Source: Candidatus Dechloromonas phosphorivorans (GTDB lineage: Bacteria > Pseudomonadota > Gammaproteobacteria > Burkholderiales > Rhodocyclaceae). From it: 22,181 nucleotides of DNA. The stretch spans positions 1 through 22,181 of the forward strand of contig JADJMS010000049.1 in the NCBI GenBank assembly GCA_016709495.1, written 5' to 3'. The notes beneath the pieces were generated by a model. That model ran no database searches, was not told the origin of the DNA, and saw only the letters and a program-made list of their open reading frames with translations. The translations under genes were made by a program, and so were the position numbers. Of the stretch, positions 1 to 9,114 are shown in pieces. The first letter of the stretch is position 1; every line of letters begins with the position of its first letter.

Positions 1-50
1 TTTGAAACACTGATTTTCTTTGAATTACCCGCACCACTAAAGGAGTTTTT

Positions 51-1580
51 ATGCATGACATCATCCGCCAGCTGGAAAAAGCGTGAAATGGCCGCGCCTC
101 GGCGGTACTAAGCGTATCGATAGCCAGCATAAAAAGGGCAAGCTGAGCGCCCAGGAACGCATTGAACTGCTGCTTGGATCCGGATTCTTTTGAAGAATGG
201 GATATGTTCAGGAGCATCGTACCGATTTCGGTATGGATCAGGCCGAGAAAATTCCGGGCGACGGCGTCGTCATTGGATATGGTACGGTCAACGGCCGTTT
301 GGTCTTCGTTTTTTCACAGGATTTCACCGTCTTTGGTGGCTCGCTGTCGGAAACGCATGCCGAGAAAATCTGTAAGGTCATGGATCAGGCAATGAAGGTT
401 GGTGCGCCAGTGATCGGCCTCAATGATTCCGGGCGGTGCGCGGATTCAGGAAGGTGTTGCTTCACTCGGCGGCTATGCTGATGTCTTCCAGCGCAACGTG
501 ATACCTCCGGCGTTGTGCCGCAAATCCCAATGATCATGGGCCCATGCGCTGGTGGTGCGGTGTATTCGCCATCGATGACCGACTTCATCTTCATGGTGAA
601 AGACTCTTCGTACATGTTTGTGACCGGTCCGGAAGTCGTCAAGACAGTGACCCACGAAGATGTGACTGCCGAAGAACTGGGTGGTGCCGTAACGCACACG
701 ACCAAATCCGGTGTCGCCGATCTGGCCTTCGAGAATGACGTCGAAGCGCTCTCCATGCTGCGTCGATTCACGAATTTCCTGCCGGCCAACAACCGCGAAA
801 AGCCGCCGGTCACGCCGACCAACGATCCGGTTGATCGTATGGATTATTCGCTCGACACGCTGGTGCCGGACAACGCCAACAAGGCGTACGACATGAAGGA
901 ACTGATCGTCAAAGTAGAATGACGACAATGACTTCTTCGAGCTGCAGGCCGACTACGCCAAGAACATCATTATCGGCTTTGGCCGCATGGATGGTCACCC
1001 GGTCGGTATCGTCGCCAACCAGCCGCTGGTGCTGGCCGGCTGTCTGGATATCAAGTCGTCGATCAAGGCAGCACGCTTCGTTTCGTCTCTGTGACGCCTT
1101 CAATATTCCGGTGGTTACCTTCGTCGATGTGCCGGGCTCGCGCCGGGCACGACGCAGGAATACGGCGGTATCATCACCACGGCGCCAAGCTGCTTTACGC
1201 CTACGCCGAATGTGCCGTGCCGAAGGTCACCATCATTACCCGCAAGGCTTATGGTGGTGCCTACGACGTGATGTCCTCCAAGCACCTGCGCGGCGACGTG
1301 AATATTGCTTGGCCGTCTGCTGAAATTGCGGTGATGGGTCCGAAGGGCGCCGTGGAAATTATTTTCCGCGAGGAAAAGAATGATCCGGCCAAACTGGCGG
1401 GGCGCGAAGCAGAGTACAAGGAAAAGTTCGCCAATCCGTTTGTCGCCGGTGCGCGAGGCTTTATCGATGATGTCATCATGCCGCACGCCACCCGCAAGCG
1501 TATCGCTCGCTCGCTTACCATGTTGCGTGACAAGAAACTCGACAATCCGTGGCGCAAGCACGGCAAACATTCCGCTGTAA
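51..1580 (+). CDS. pccB: Propionyl-CoA carboxylase beta subunit (carboxyltransferase), frameshifted
   Basis: This encodes the carboxyltransferase subunit that moves the carboxyl group from carboxybiotin to propionyl-CoA, giving methylmalonyl-CoA in the cytoplasm. Corrected for frameshifts it is about 510 residues, normal for the family. Seen directly: an AAAGGAG ribosome site (about 39-45) before ATG 51; an N-terminal stretch reading as KLSAQERIELLL; the carboxyltransferase motifs GPCAGGAVYSPS (about 539-574) and AYGGAYDVMSSKH (about 1249-1287); and a C-terminus reading HGNIPL then TAA at 1578-1580. The frame changes repeatedly (near 77-81, 100-110, 175, 430-515, 920, 1085, 1140 and 1565), often at short homopolymers, and the protein stays conserved on both sides of each break. 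The acyl-CoA substrate is assigned from family resemblance and pairing with pccA. A related acyl-CoA carboxylase is the alternative. Confidence 0.85.
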
Positions 1581-1599
1581 GCGTCAGGAGAAAAATACT

Positions 1600-3589
1600 A
1601 TGTTCAAGAAAATTCTGATTGCCAACCGTGGCGAAATTGCCCGCCGCGTTATCAAAACTGCCCGCAAGATGGGCATCCTGACCGTTGCCGCTCTATTCCG
1701 AAGCCGACAAGGACGCGCTACGTCGATCTGGCTGACGAGCCGTTTGTATCGGCCCGCCTCCAAGGAATCTACCTGGTCGCCGACAAGATCATCGCCGCCT
1801 GCAAGCAGACGGGCGCTGAAGCCGTGCACCCCGGCTACGGCTTCCTGTCGGAAAACTCCGAGTTCTCGCGCCGTCTGGAAGAGGAGGGTGTCAAGTTCAT
1901 TGGGCCGAAGCACTATTCGAGCAGCAAGATGGGCGACAAGATCGAGTCCAAGAAGCTGGCGCTCGAAGCCAAGTCAACACCATTCCGGGTTACAACGAAG
2001 CCATTTCCGGTTCGGATGAAGCCGTCAAGATCGCTCAGGGCATCGGCTATCCAGTGATGATCAGGCCTCAGCCGGTGGTGGTGGCAAGGGTTTGCGCGTT
2101 GCTTTCAATGACAAGGAAGCCCACGAAGGTTTCTCGTCTTGCGTCAATGAAGCCAAGAACGCTTTCGGTGATGACCGCGTTTTCATCGAAAGTATGTGCT
2201 GGAACCGCGCCACATCGAAATCCAGCTGATTGGTGACTCTTTCGGAAACTACGTTTACTTGAATGAGCGCGACTGGTCGATCCAGCGTCGTCACCAGAAG
2301 GTTATCGAAGAAGCACCGTCACCCCCTTCGTTGATCCGGCCATGCGTAAAGCCATGGGCGAGCAGGCCGTTACACTTGCCCGTGCAATGAACTACGAATC
2401 AGCCGGTACGGTTGAGTTTGTGGTCGGTGCTGACAAGAGCTTCTACTTCCTGGAAATGAACACCCGTCTGCAGGTGGAGCATCCGGTGACCGAACTTGAT
2501 CACTGGTGTCGACTTGGTCGAACTGATGATCCGCGTCGCCTACGGTGAAAAACTGCCTATCACGCAGGCTGATGTTCAATTGAATGGCTGGTCGATGGAA
2601 TGCCGCATTAATGCCGAAGACCCGTTTCCGAGGTCCTGCCTCCACTGGTCGTCTGGTGAGTTCCAGCCACCGAAGGAAACCACTGATGCCAATGGCACGA
2701 CCTCCGCGTCGATACCGGGGCCGATGGCGGCGAAATTTCGATGTTCTACGATTCATGATCGCCAAGCTGATCGTGCATGCCAAGGATCGCAACAGTGCCA
2801 TCGAACGTATGCGCGATGCGCTGAACGGCTTCGTGATTCGTGGCATTTCCTCGAACATTCCGTTCCAGGCCGCGCTGATGCAACAAAGCGTTTCCAGTCC
2901 GGCAATTTCAACACAGGTTTCATCGCCGAAGAGTACCGACAGGTTTTGATGCTTCGATGGTCGCACGATGATCCAGCCTTGCTGGTGTCGGTTGCTGCCT
3001 ACGTTTACCGTGCCTTTACCGACCGTTCGGCCTCGATCACTGGTCAGTTGCAGGGCCACGAGCGTCTGGTCAGCGACAAGTGGATGGTTGTTCGCCTTAA
3101 TCCTGAAGGTAACGAGCATCACCCGGTGACTGCGTCGTTGGTTGCTGGTGGTTACGACATCGAGTACATGGGCAAGCACTATGAACTGCGTTCCAGCTGG
3201 AAGCGGGCGAATCGCTGTTTGTTGGCACTTGTAATGGTCAGGAGTTCACGCTGCAGGTCGAGCGTCACAAGACACGTTACAGCCTTTCCATTGGGGCACA
3301 CGTGCTGACTTCATGGTAATGAGTGCCCGTGCTGCCGAACTGTTGGCACTGATGCCGAGAAGCAGGCGCCTGACCTGTCCAGTTCCTGATGTCACCTATG
3401 CCCGGCTTGCTGCGCGAAGTGGCGGTCAAGGTGGGGCAGGAAGTCAAAGCCGGTGAAAAACTGGCGGTGATCGAAGCCATGAAGATGGAAAACATCCTCA
3501 AGGCGGATCAGGACTGCAAGGTCAAGAAAATCTCTGCGGCGGCTGGCGAAAGTCTGACCGTTGATCAGATCATCATCGAGTTTGAGTAA
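1600..3589 (+). CDS. pccA: Propionyl-CoA/acetyl-CoA carboxylase alpha subunit (biotin carboxylase + biotin carrier), frameshifted
   Basis: This is the biotin-carrying subunit that carboxylates its own biotin using ATP and bicarbonate and hands it to PccB. An AGGAG (1586-1590) precedes ATG 1600, 19 nt after the pccB stop, so the two form an operon. Motifs in order: ILIANRGEIARRVI at the N-terminus; HPGYGFLSEN (about 1827-1856); the glycine-rich ATP loop GGGGKGLRV (about 2070-2098); MNTRLQVEHPVTE (about 2457-2495); and the biotin attachment motif EAMKMEN near the C-terminus, with the lysine codon at 3482-3484. The length of about 663 codons fits a PccA-type single chain with a C-terminal biotin domain, longer than the roughly 450-residue AccC. 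Reading frames break many times (for example near 1690, 1770, 1970, 2055, 2190, 2320, 2500, 2630, 2735, 2890 and 3200-3390). I infer sequence errors, because corrected frames give ordinary conserved protein. Confidence 0.85.
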
Positions 3590-3643
3590 GAGCTGCCAGC
3601 CGCTGAATTTTTAGCCAAATTTGACGGTTGACCGTAACGTTTT

Positions 3644-3672
3644 AAAAACCCATCTTCGGATGGGTTTTTTTT
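3644..3672. terminator. Bidirectional Rho-independent terminator
   Basis: A perfect 11-bp stem (AAAAACCCATC paired with GATGGGTTTTT) around a stable TTCG loop runs straight into a T tract on the + strand. On the - strand the same hairpin ends in a run of T followed by AAAA. It lies 55 nt after the pccA stop and 4 nt beyond the stop of the converging - strand gene, so it likely ends both transcripts. Confidence 0.9.
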
Positions 3673-3675
3673 GGT

Positions 3676-5228
3676 TTATGTTTTGTGGCAAAGATAGCGC
3701 ACAAAATCTGTACCGCGTTCTGTGACTTCGGTCGGCGTCAGATGATATGAGTCTGCTTCTTCCAGATTCAGGCCCACATCGAGCTTGATGCCGGCGTTGC
3801 TTGGGGTAATCAGGTAAGTTTTCCCATCCTGGGTCAGCGCGTGAAGACCGGGATTTTCGTCTGCGCTCCACTGGTGCGTTTAATAACACCGGCGCTCACT
3901 ACTGCCGGATACCAGCTCAGTAGCGCACGTAAGGCATCGTCGCTCGATGCGCGTAGCGCGAGCAGTACGCCAAGGCGCGCGCCTTTCTCGTTGGTTGTGG
4001 CAACCAGGCAGGGCGTGAGGTGTCGTTCGCCGGCATCAATGGGCCGTACAACCAGGCCATCGACCCGTGACCATGTTTCACTTGGCACATCCAGTTTTTG
4101 GACGGCATTGGGCAGATGCGACAGCCGGTCGAAACCGAATAGGGCAACCCGCTCATGTGAAAGTGTGGCACTTTTTTCCCCCAGCCCCTGTGATTTGAGC
4201 GGCTTGCCGGCAAGCAAGGTGTAGGCATTTTCGGCACCGAAGGTGAGGCATACTTCACCGACTTCCGTTGCTGGCGTACTGTTGTGTTGCGTCAAACTGG
4301 TCCGCATATCATGTAGCAGGCGGATACAGGCTGCGCTGGAAAGCTCACGCCCGAGTTTGAGGGATTCCGGTGATTCGCCGGCCTGTAAGGCTTCTAGCCG
4401 GTGGCGTATTTTGCGGAGGATGGACGAATGTCGAGGTAGCGCGACAGTCCTTCTGGAATGGTGCTTCGGAACAGCCCATCAAGCAGTATGGTCTGGGCTT
4501 TGGGGTCACTGTCCGGAATGGCTTGGAAATTAGCCAATTCACGCCAGCGGCTGATGGCACGATTGGCAACTACCAACTGATGTAACGAGAGACGATAAGG
4601 TTCGATTAGACGTAGTAAAAAGGCCCAGGCGACGTGGCCGGCAATGTTCGATTCCCCGAGATGGGGAAAGTCTGGATCAACAACTGGCAGGCGCTGCAGG
4701 TTGGCTCGTTCAGCCTGCCTCGCGGATGGCGAAGAGCAAACGGTCAAGGAGCGCAGAGCATTCCTGAGCTGCCTGCAGGTGGCAAGATCTGGCAAGGCGT
4801 ATCGACGATGCGGCCCTGTGGAGCGGGAGCAAGGCGATCCGCTGGTGCAAAGTGCGGGGCAACGCGCAGGTAGGCGATCCCCAAGTCGCGTCCAAAGCTG
4901 GCGGGCCGTTTCAAAATTCGTTGATCGACGCTCGCCATGGGTAGCAGCTTTCGCAGGTAGCGCAGCTCCAGCGTGGCCTGAACACTCCCGTTGCGGCACT
5001 TTTCAGAATGTTGAGGAGCGGTAGTATTTCCGCTGGAGGCAAGGTGCCGCCATCCAGCGCCTCAATCTGGTAGAGCAGGATGCCTTGCATCTGGACCGGT
5101 CGGCCCGTGGCTGTGCGGCCAGCCAGATGCGTGCATTCTCCGGTCGCTTGAAAGCCTGCTGCATGTTTTGCGCGGCGGAGGAAGTCTAGCCAGTGACAGG
5201 ATCCTGCTTTCAGATTGGGATTTAGCAA
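3676..5228 (-). CDS. Conserved hypothetical protein, about 515 aa, frameshifted
   Basis: I do not recognise the function. The frame can be followed from just after the DHH phosphoesterase stop to TAA at 3678-3676, with breaks near 5160-5090, 4990, 4890, 4750, 4410, 4310 and 3840. No normal start is visible; TTG at 5228-5226 is the first in-frame candidate and the true start may be hidden by an indel. Corrected segments include GILLYQIEALDGG and LPVVDPDFPHLGESN, a helix-rich middle part with AWAFLLRLIEPYRLSLHQL, and a C-terminal beta-rich part with LTPCLVATTNEKGARLG and PVFALTQDGKTYLITPS. No signal peptide or membrane segment is evident. The all-helical first half with a beta-rich tail loosely recalls PilZ-associated betaproteobacterial proteins, but the PilZ RxxxR signature is not seen. 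It follows the phosphoesterase gene directly and is probably co-transcribed. Confidence 0.6.
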
Positions 5229-5239
5229 TGCGCAGTTTT

Positions 5240-6176
5240 TCAGCCGTCGGCGCTGATGCGTAATCTGATGCCCGCAGCGTGCATTCCGGGCCTGATCATT
5301 TTCGACCTGACAGGTACCCGCTGCGCGGTCGCCCGCCGCCGCCATATTGCAACATTAGTTCGCCGACATTGGTTTTGCTGCTTCGATCAAGAATCGATTT
5401 GCCCGCCGCAAACCGTATTTTGCTTCTGCACGCCCTACATGACATGGATCGAGATATTCGTTTCCGAACAGTGCATGATCAGGAAGCGATTGGCCGCCCA
5501 AATGGTTTCTTCACTGCGCAAGTCAAGTACGAACTTGTTTTTACGGACGGTTGCGCAGCGTTGAATCTGTCTTCGCCAGCCTTCTGTTTCTGGTCAGAAA
5601 GATCAACCCGTTCCTTGACATCGGGTAACGCAAGAATCTCGTCAATGTTGTGGTTGCGGCAGTATTTGGACCAAATCCATCATCAGCGCGTAATTACTGA
5701 TCCTGAACTCGCGGAAGCGGCCCAGCCCGGCACGGAGCATCCATCAGGTAATTGAGCAGCACCCAGCCGATTGGTTTGATGATTTCATCACTGCTGAATT
5801 GGGCTGAGTCGGCCGAAATGGCCCAACGCGTCCATCATCTCTTCAGTGATTGTCGGGAAGGCTTTTTACCGCCGTAATAGTCATAAACAACGCGGGCGAG
5901 CCGAGGGGGCTTTCGGATCGATGATGTGATTCTTGCGCCTCACCCGTGTCGCGGATAGTTTCTGAAAGATGGCGGTCGAACGAAAGATGGGCGGCTTGCA
6001 ACGTACGGTAAGATGTAGTGGCTATGTCACACGCAGTGATTTCTATCTTGCCATCCCGCATATCCAGGGAGAACAAAACTGATGTCGTCGATCAGTTCAA
6101 GTTCATTGAGCAGCACGGCACAAACCAGGCCGTCGAAGTCGCTGCGGGTAACAAGGCGGAATTTTTCCTGGCTCAT
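5240..6176 (-). CDS. DHH/DHHA1-family phosphoesterase (exopolyphosphatase-like), frameshifted
   Basis: This is a member of the DHH/DHHA1 metal-dependent phosphoesterase superfamily, which includes exopolyphosphatases, RecJ and nano-RNases; the substrate cannot be fixed from sequence. A GGAG lies about 10 nt before ATG 6176. The N-terminus contains RSDFDGLVCAVLL, the metal-binding motif I with two aspartates. Further on comes SFDRHLSE (about 5983-5960), the position of the name-giving DHH motif, here reading DRH. IIDPKAPSA and VVYDYYGGKK follow after frame correction. The C-terminus carries the DHHA1 glycine loop GGGG followed, one indel later, by AAGTCQ (about 5350-5305). The stop TGA is at 5242-5240. 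Corrected length is about 310 residues. Breaks occur near 6085-6070, 5930, 5870-5830, 5735, 5670, 5590-5540, 5450 and 5335. The unknown gene at 3676-5228 follows within about 12 nt. Confidence 0.72.
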
Positions 6177-6327
6177 GCGGGTTCATCTCCAATGACTGGT
6201 TATAGCGATAATTAGAGCATATCAAGCAGTGCGGTTGTTGTGTCCTTTCGGACATATTGTTGTCAATTTATTGTCCGAGGTTCAAACTGCATTCGGTGCG
6301 CAAAGAATATTACGACTGGGAGCCTGT

Positions 6328-6467
6328 ATGCGTCACGTGGCGCTGAATGCAGCAACAATTTTCACCGTGTTGACCGGAGTGGTTGAAAGAAAGTCCGGGG
6401 CTGAGTGTGTTGGCTCTGGTGCCGGAGGCGGAAAGGGAAAATCTTCCCCATTTGCAGCAAGTTTGTA
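6328..6467 (+). pseudogene. 5' remnant of a gene cut by the IS element (possible FIST-type sensor protein)
   Basis: A GGGAG (6318-6322) sits five bases before ATG 6328, so this looks like a true gene start. It encodes MRHVALNAATIF and, after one apparent frame change near 6388, LSVLALVPEAERENLPHLQQ before the left end of the IS element. The phrasing of this N-terminus faintly resembles FIST-domain sensory proteins, but about 46 residues are too few to decide. It could be the head of the kinase whose tail follows the IS at 7796. If so, more than 1 kb is missing between the two parts. Confidence 0.35.
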
Positions 6468-6469
6468 GA

Positions 6470-6495
6470 GCGTGTAAGAATTTTTGTGTAAACGG
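6470..6495 (+). repeat. Left terminal inverted repeat of the IS256-type element
   Basis: Twenty-six bases beginning GCGTGTAAG and ending GTGTAAACGG pair with the complement of 7768-7793 at 22 positions; mismatches fall in the middle of the repeat. It is the transposase binding and cleavage end. Confidence 0.85.
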
Positions 6496-6533
6496 TCACC
6501 CGGCAGGAAACTGCCGCATTGCCAGGAGCGATG

Positions 6534-7759
6534 ATGACCGTAGCAAAGAAAGCCGTACCCAAGGAGTTGCTGGACAGCCTGCTGGCTGATTACCGAAAGC
6601 CGGAAGACCTGATTGGCGAGAACGGGTTGCTCAAGCAACTCACCAAGCTGCTGGTGGAGAGGGCGCTGGAAGCCGAGATGGCCGATCACCTTGGCCACGG
6701 CAAGAACGAGCCTGTCGAGAACGCTGCCGGCAATACCCGTAACGGCAAGAGCAAGAAGACGCTGAAAGGCGAGTTCGGCGAACTGCCGATTGAAATTCCC
6801 CGTGACCGCCACGGCACCTTCGAGCCGCAACTGATTCCCAAGCACCAGACCCGCTGGACGGGCTTCGACGACAAGATCCTGTCGCTCTACGCCCGTGGAA
6901 TGACCGTTCGGGAAATCCAGTCCCACCTGGAAGAGATGTACGGTACCGAGGTGTCGCCAACGCTGATCTCATCGGTCACCGATGCTGTCATTGAAGAAGT
7001 GAAGGCATGGCAGGGCCGTCCCCTGGATGCGCTTTACCCCATCGTCTATCTCGACTGCATCCACGTCAAAGTCAGGGATGGCAGTGTGCGCGTCAAGGCC
7101 GTCTATCTGGCGATTGGGATCAACCTGGCCGGCGAGAAGGAAGTGCTTGGCCTGTGGATCGCCCAGACCGAAGGCGCCAAGTTCTGGTTGCAGGTCGTGA
7201 CCGAACTGAAGAACCGGGGCGTGCAAGACATCTTCATCGCCTGCGTCGATGGCCTGAAGGGTTTCCCGGAAGCCATCGAGGCCGTCTATCCTCGTGCTGC
7301 CGTTCAACTGTGCATCGTCCATATGGTGCGCAACAGCCTGAACTACGTGTCGTGGAAGATGCGGCAGAAGTCGCTGCTGACCTGAAGCGGATTTACACCT
7401 GCGCCACCGCCGACGAAGCAGAACAGATGCTCGGCGAGTTTGAGGACAAATGGGACGATGCCTACCTGCCCATCAGCCAGTCCTGGCGCCGGAACTGGCC
7501 GCGCATCACGCCGTTCTTCGACTACCCGCCGGAGATCCGGAAGGTCATCTACACCACCAATGCCATCGAGTCAGTGAACATGAGCCTGCGGAAAATCACC
7601 AAGAACCGGGGCTCGTTCCCGAGCGATGAGGCGCTGATCAAACTGTTCTACCTGGCACTCCGCAACATCAGCCAGAAATGGACCATGCCCATTCGGGATT
7701 GGAAAGCAGCGCTGACTCGATTTACCATCCAGTTCGAGGACCGGATGAACAGCATTTAA
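6534..7759 (+). CDS. IS256-family transposase (mutator type), one frameshift
   Basis: This is a DDE transposase that cuts and joins the IS ends. AGGAG (6524-6528) best supports ATG 6534; ATG 6531 is an alternative. Protein landmarks: an N-terminal segment with ALEAEMADHLGH and NTRNGKSKKTLKGEFGE; first catalytic aspartate in YLDCIHVKVRD; second in ACVDGLKGFPEA; and catalytic glutamate in NAIESVNMSLRK. The end reads FTIQFEDRMNSI then TAA. About 408 residues is normal for IS256 enzymes. The frame shifts at about 7366-7370. There the sequence reads CGGCAGAAGTCGCT, where one more A would restore RQKVAADLKRIY. That is either a sequencing homopolymer error or an inactivating mutation. The catalytic residues on both sides are intact. 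Confidence 0.9.
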
Positions 7760-7767
7760 CTCAAACC

Positions 7768-7793
7768 CCGTTTACACAAAATTCCGGACACGC
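7768..7793 (-). repeat. Right terminal inverted repeat of the IS256-type element
   Basis: This is the complement of the left repeat at 22 of 26 positions and lies 8 nt after the transposase stop codon. Host sequence resumes at about 7796 and reads in frame into the kinase fragment. Confidence 0.85.
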
Positions 7794-7811
7794 CCAGTCA
7801 AGGTTGCTGGT

Positions 7812-8657
7812 ATGCCGCAGCATTATTGTGGGGATTCGACAAGGCTAAGGCAGGCCTTGCTCAACTTTATCGGTAATGCGGTCAAATTCACCGCCCAGGG
7901 AAGCGTGATGCTTGCCGGTCGTGTGATGGAAGAAGATCAGGAAAGTTATCTGCTTCGCTTCGAGGTAACTGATACCGGACCCGGCATGACGGAGGCGCAA
8001 CAGGCAAACTTGTTCAAGCCGTTTGTGCAGGCTGATGGGTCAATTACCCGCAAATATGGTGGTACGGGTCTGGGTTTGGTGATCAGCAAGAATATTGCTG
8101 AATTGATGGGTGGCGAGGTCGGGGTTGAAAGTCACCTGGGCGAGGGTAGTACATTCTGGATGACCGTTCGCCTTGAGAAAGGTGTTGAACAGGCAGTAGA
8201 AGTCATCCAGCAACGTAGCGAGGCGGTTGAGCTTGAATTGCGGCAAAAACATGCTGGCGCCAGAATTTTGTTGGCTGAAGATGAGCCGATTAACCGTGAG
8301 GTGGCGCTTGAATTGTTGCGTGATGTCGGAATGACGGCTTGCGTTGCCGAAGATGGCCGTGAGGCTGTTGAATATCTTGAGCGCCAGGTTTTCGATTTGG
8401 TTTTGATGGATATGCAGATGCCCAATCTTGATGGGTTGGGCGCCACCGCAAAGATCCGTCAGTTGCCGAATGGTTTGCTGGTGCCAATTGTCGCGATGAC
8501 AGCGAATGCTTTTTCAGAGGATCGACAGCGCTGTCTGGCTGCCGGGATGAATGATTTTTTGACCAAGCCAGTCGACCCCGATGTGCTGTTTGCGACCTTG
8601 CTAAAGTGGCTGGCGTCGGCGCCAGCCAACGCTAGCCGCGAATCGTCAGTGCATTGA
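7812..8657 (+). CDS. C-terminal part of a hybrid sensor histidine kinase/response regulator, truncated by the IS
   Basis: The open frame runs out of the IS end and contains only the last domains of a hybrid kinase. ATG 7812 is simply the first ATG, without a good ribosome site, and the native start is missing. Residues 1-125 are the HATPase ATP-binding domain: N-box in RLRQALLNFIGNAVKF, G1 DTGPGM, F-box FKPFVQADG and G2 YGGTGLGL. Residues about 150-270 are a receiver domain with acidic pair AEDE, phosphoacceptor D200 in LMDMQMP, and the conserved lysine in LTKP. No HisKA dimerisation or sensory part remains, so the product cannot work as a normal sensor kinase. The tail overlaps the convergent napF by 26 nt. 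The head might be the remnant at 6328-6467. Confidence 0.85.
   Translation: MPQHYCGDSTRLRQALLNFIGNAVKFTAQGSVMLAGRVMEEDQESYLLRFEVTDTGPGMTEAQQANLFKPFVQADGSITRKYGGTGLGLVISKNIAELMGGEVGVESHLGEGSTFWMTVRLEKGVEQAVEVIQQRSEAVELELRQKHAGARILLAEDEPINREVALELLRDVGMTACVAEDGREAVEYLERQVFDLVLMDMQMPNLDGLGATAKIRQLPNGLLVPIVAMTANAFSEDRQRCLAAGMNDFLTKPVDPDVLFATLLKWLASAPANASRESSVH
8608..8627 (-). terminator. GC-rich hairpin just past napF, possible terminator
   Basis: A perfect 8-bp stem (GGCTGGCG/CGCCAGCC) around TCGG begins 4 nt beyond the napF stop, inside the end of the opposing kinase gene. It has no T run, so it is not a classical intrinsic terminator. It may protect or help end the ccm-napF transcript. Confidence 0.3.
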
Positions 8658-9111
8658 CCGGGCAGGGCGCAATGCAGGCGCCACAGCCAGTACAGATTTC
8701 CGGATCAATTTGGGCAAGCGGGCTACCGCCAAGGCGCGGTGCGAAGCGAATGGCGCGGGCGTCGCAATAGTCGCCGCAAACACGACATTCAACTCCCTTC
8801 AAAGGCAGGCAGGTCGGGCCGATAAGCGCTTTGTAGGTCCACGGTGACTGTTCGGCTTGGCGGATCAAGGCGAGAGGTTTGCAACGGGTCACGCAATCGC
8901 CGCAGAAAGTACATTCACCCCGGCCAAAATCAATCGTCGGGAAGCCGCCATCGCCGGCGACGATGATTTGCTCCGGGCAGGCGTTCAGGCAATCATTGCA
9001 GCGCGTGCAGCGTTCGGTGAATTTTGCTTCGGGAATCGCCCAGGGAGGGCGATTTTCAGCCTTGGGGCGCGGTCGACCGCGAAAGAATCCCCGGCGACTG
9101 GCATCGACCAC
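8632..9111 (-). CDS. napF: NapF-type ferredoxin with four [4Fe-4S] clusters
   Basis: This is a cytoplasmic iron-sulphur protein associated with periplasmic nitrate reductase. In enterobacteria NapF binds the NapA catalytic subunit and is thought to help its maturation. The 159 residues begin with an arginine-rich SRRGFFRGR segment typical of NapF. Four cysteine clusters are complete: C35/38/41/45, C67/70/73/77, C101/109/112/116 and C140/143/146/150. The gene starts 3 nt after the ccmI stop, so it is the last gene of the ccm operon. No napA, B, C or D is in the window, so its partners must lie elsewhere or be absent. A generic four-cluster ferredoxin is the fallback call. Confidence 0.88.
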   Translation of the reverse strand: MVDASRRGFFRGRPRPKAENRPPWAIPEAKFTERCTRCNDCLNACPEQIIVAGDGGFPTIDFGRGECTFCGDCVTRCKPLALIRQAEQSPWTYKALIGPTCLPLKGVECRVCGDYCDARAIRFAPRLGGSPLAQIDPEICTGCGACIAPCPVNALTIRG

Positions 9112-9114
9112 GAA

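Larger units (their letters stand above)
6468..7795 (+). mobile_element. IS256-family insertion sequence, complete, about 1.33 kb
   Basis: A single transposase gene is bounded by imperfect inverted repeats. The left repeat at 6470-6495 and the right repeat at 7768-7793 match at 22 of 26 positions, starting GCGTGT and sharing TTTTGTGTAAACGG. One or two further bases could extend each end to 6468 and 7795. IS256-family elements normally leave an 8-9 bp target duplication. The flanks here are AGTTTGTA on the left and AGTCAAGG on the right, which is no duplication. The element is therefore a product of rearrangement, an IS-mediated deletion, or an assembly join at a repeat. Confidence 0.9.

Noticed and set aside
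2370..3179. Long - strand reading frame of 269 codons opposite pccA
   Set aside because: It has no recognisable motif and lies antisense to conserved biotin carboxylase sequence; it is a by-product of GC-rich codon use.
6240..6265. Small inverted repeat TGTCC-TTTC-GGACA followed by TTGTCA upstream of the truncated gene
   Set aside because: The five-base arms are short and no matching -10 element lies at the right distance, so an operator or promoter is not supported.
6177..6327. Intergenic stretch between the divergent DHH gene and truncated gene as a riboswitch or small RNA
   Set aside because: No conserved RNA structure, strong hairpin or terminator is visible; it probably only holds the two weak promoters.
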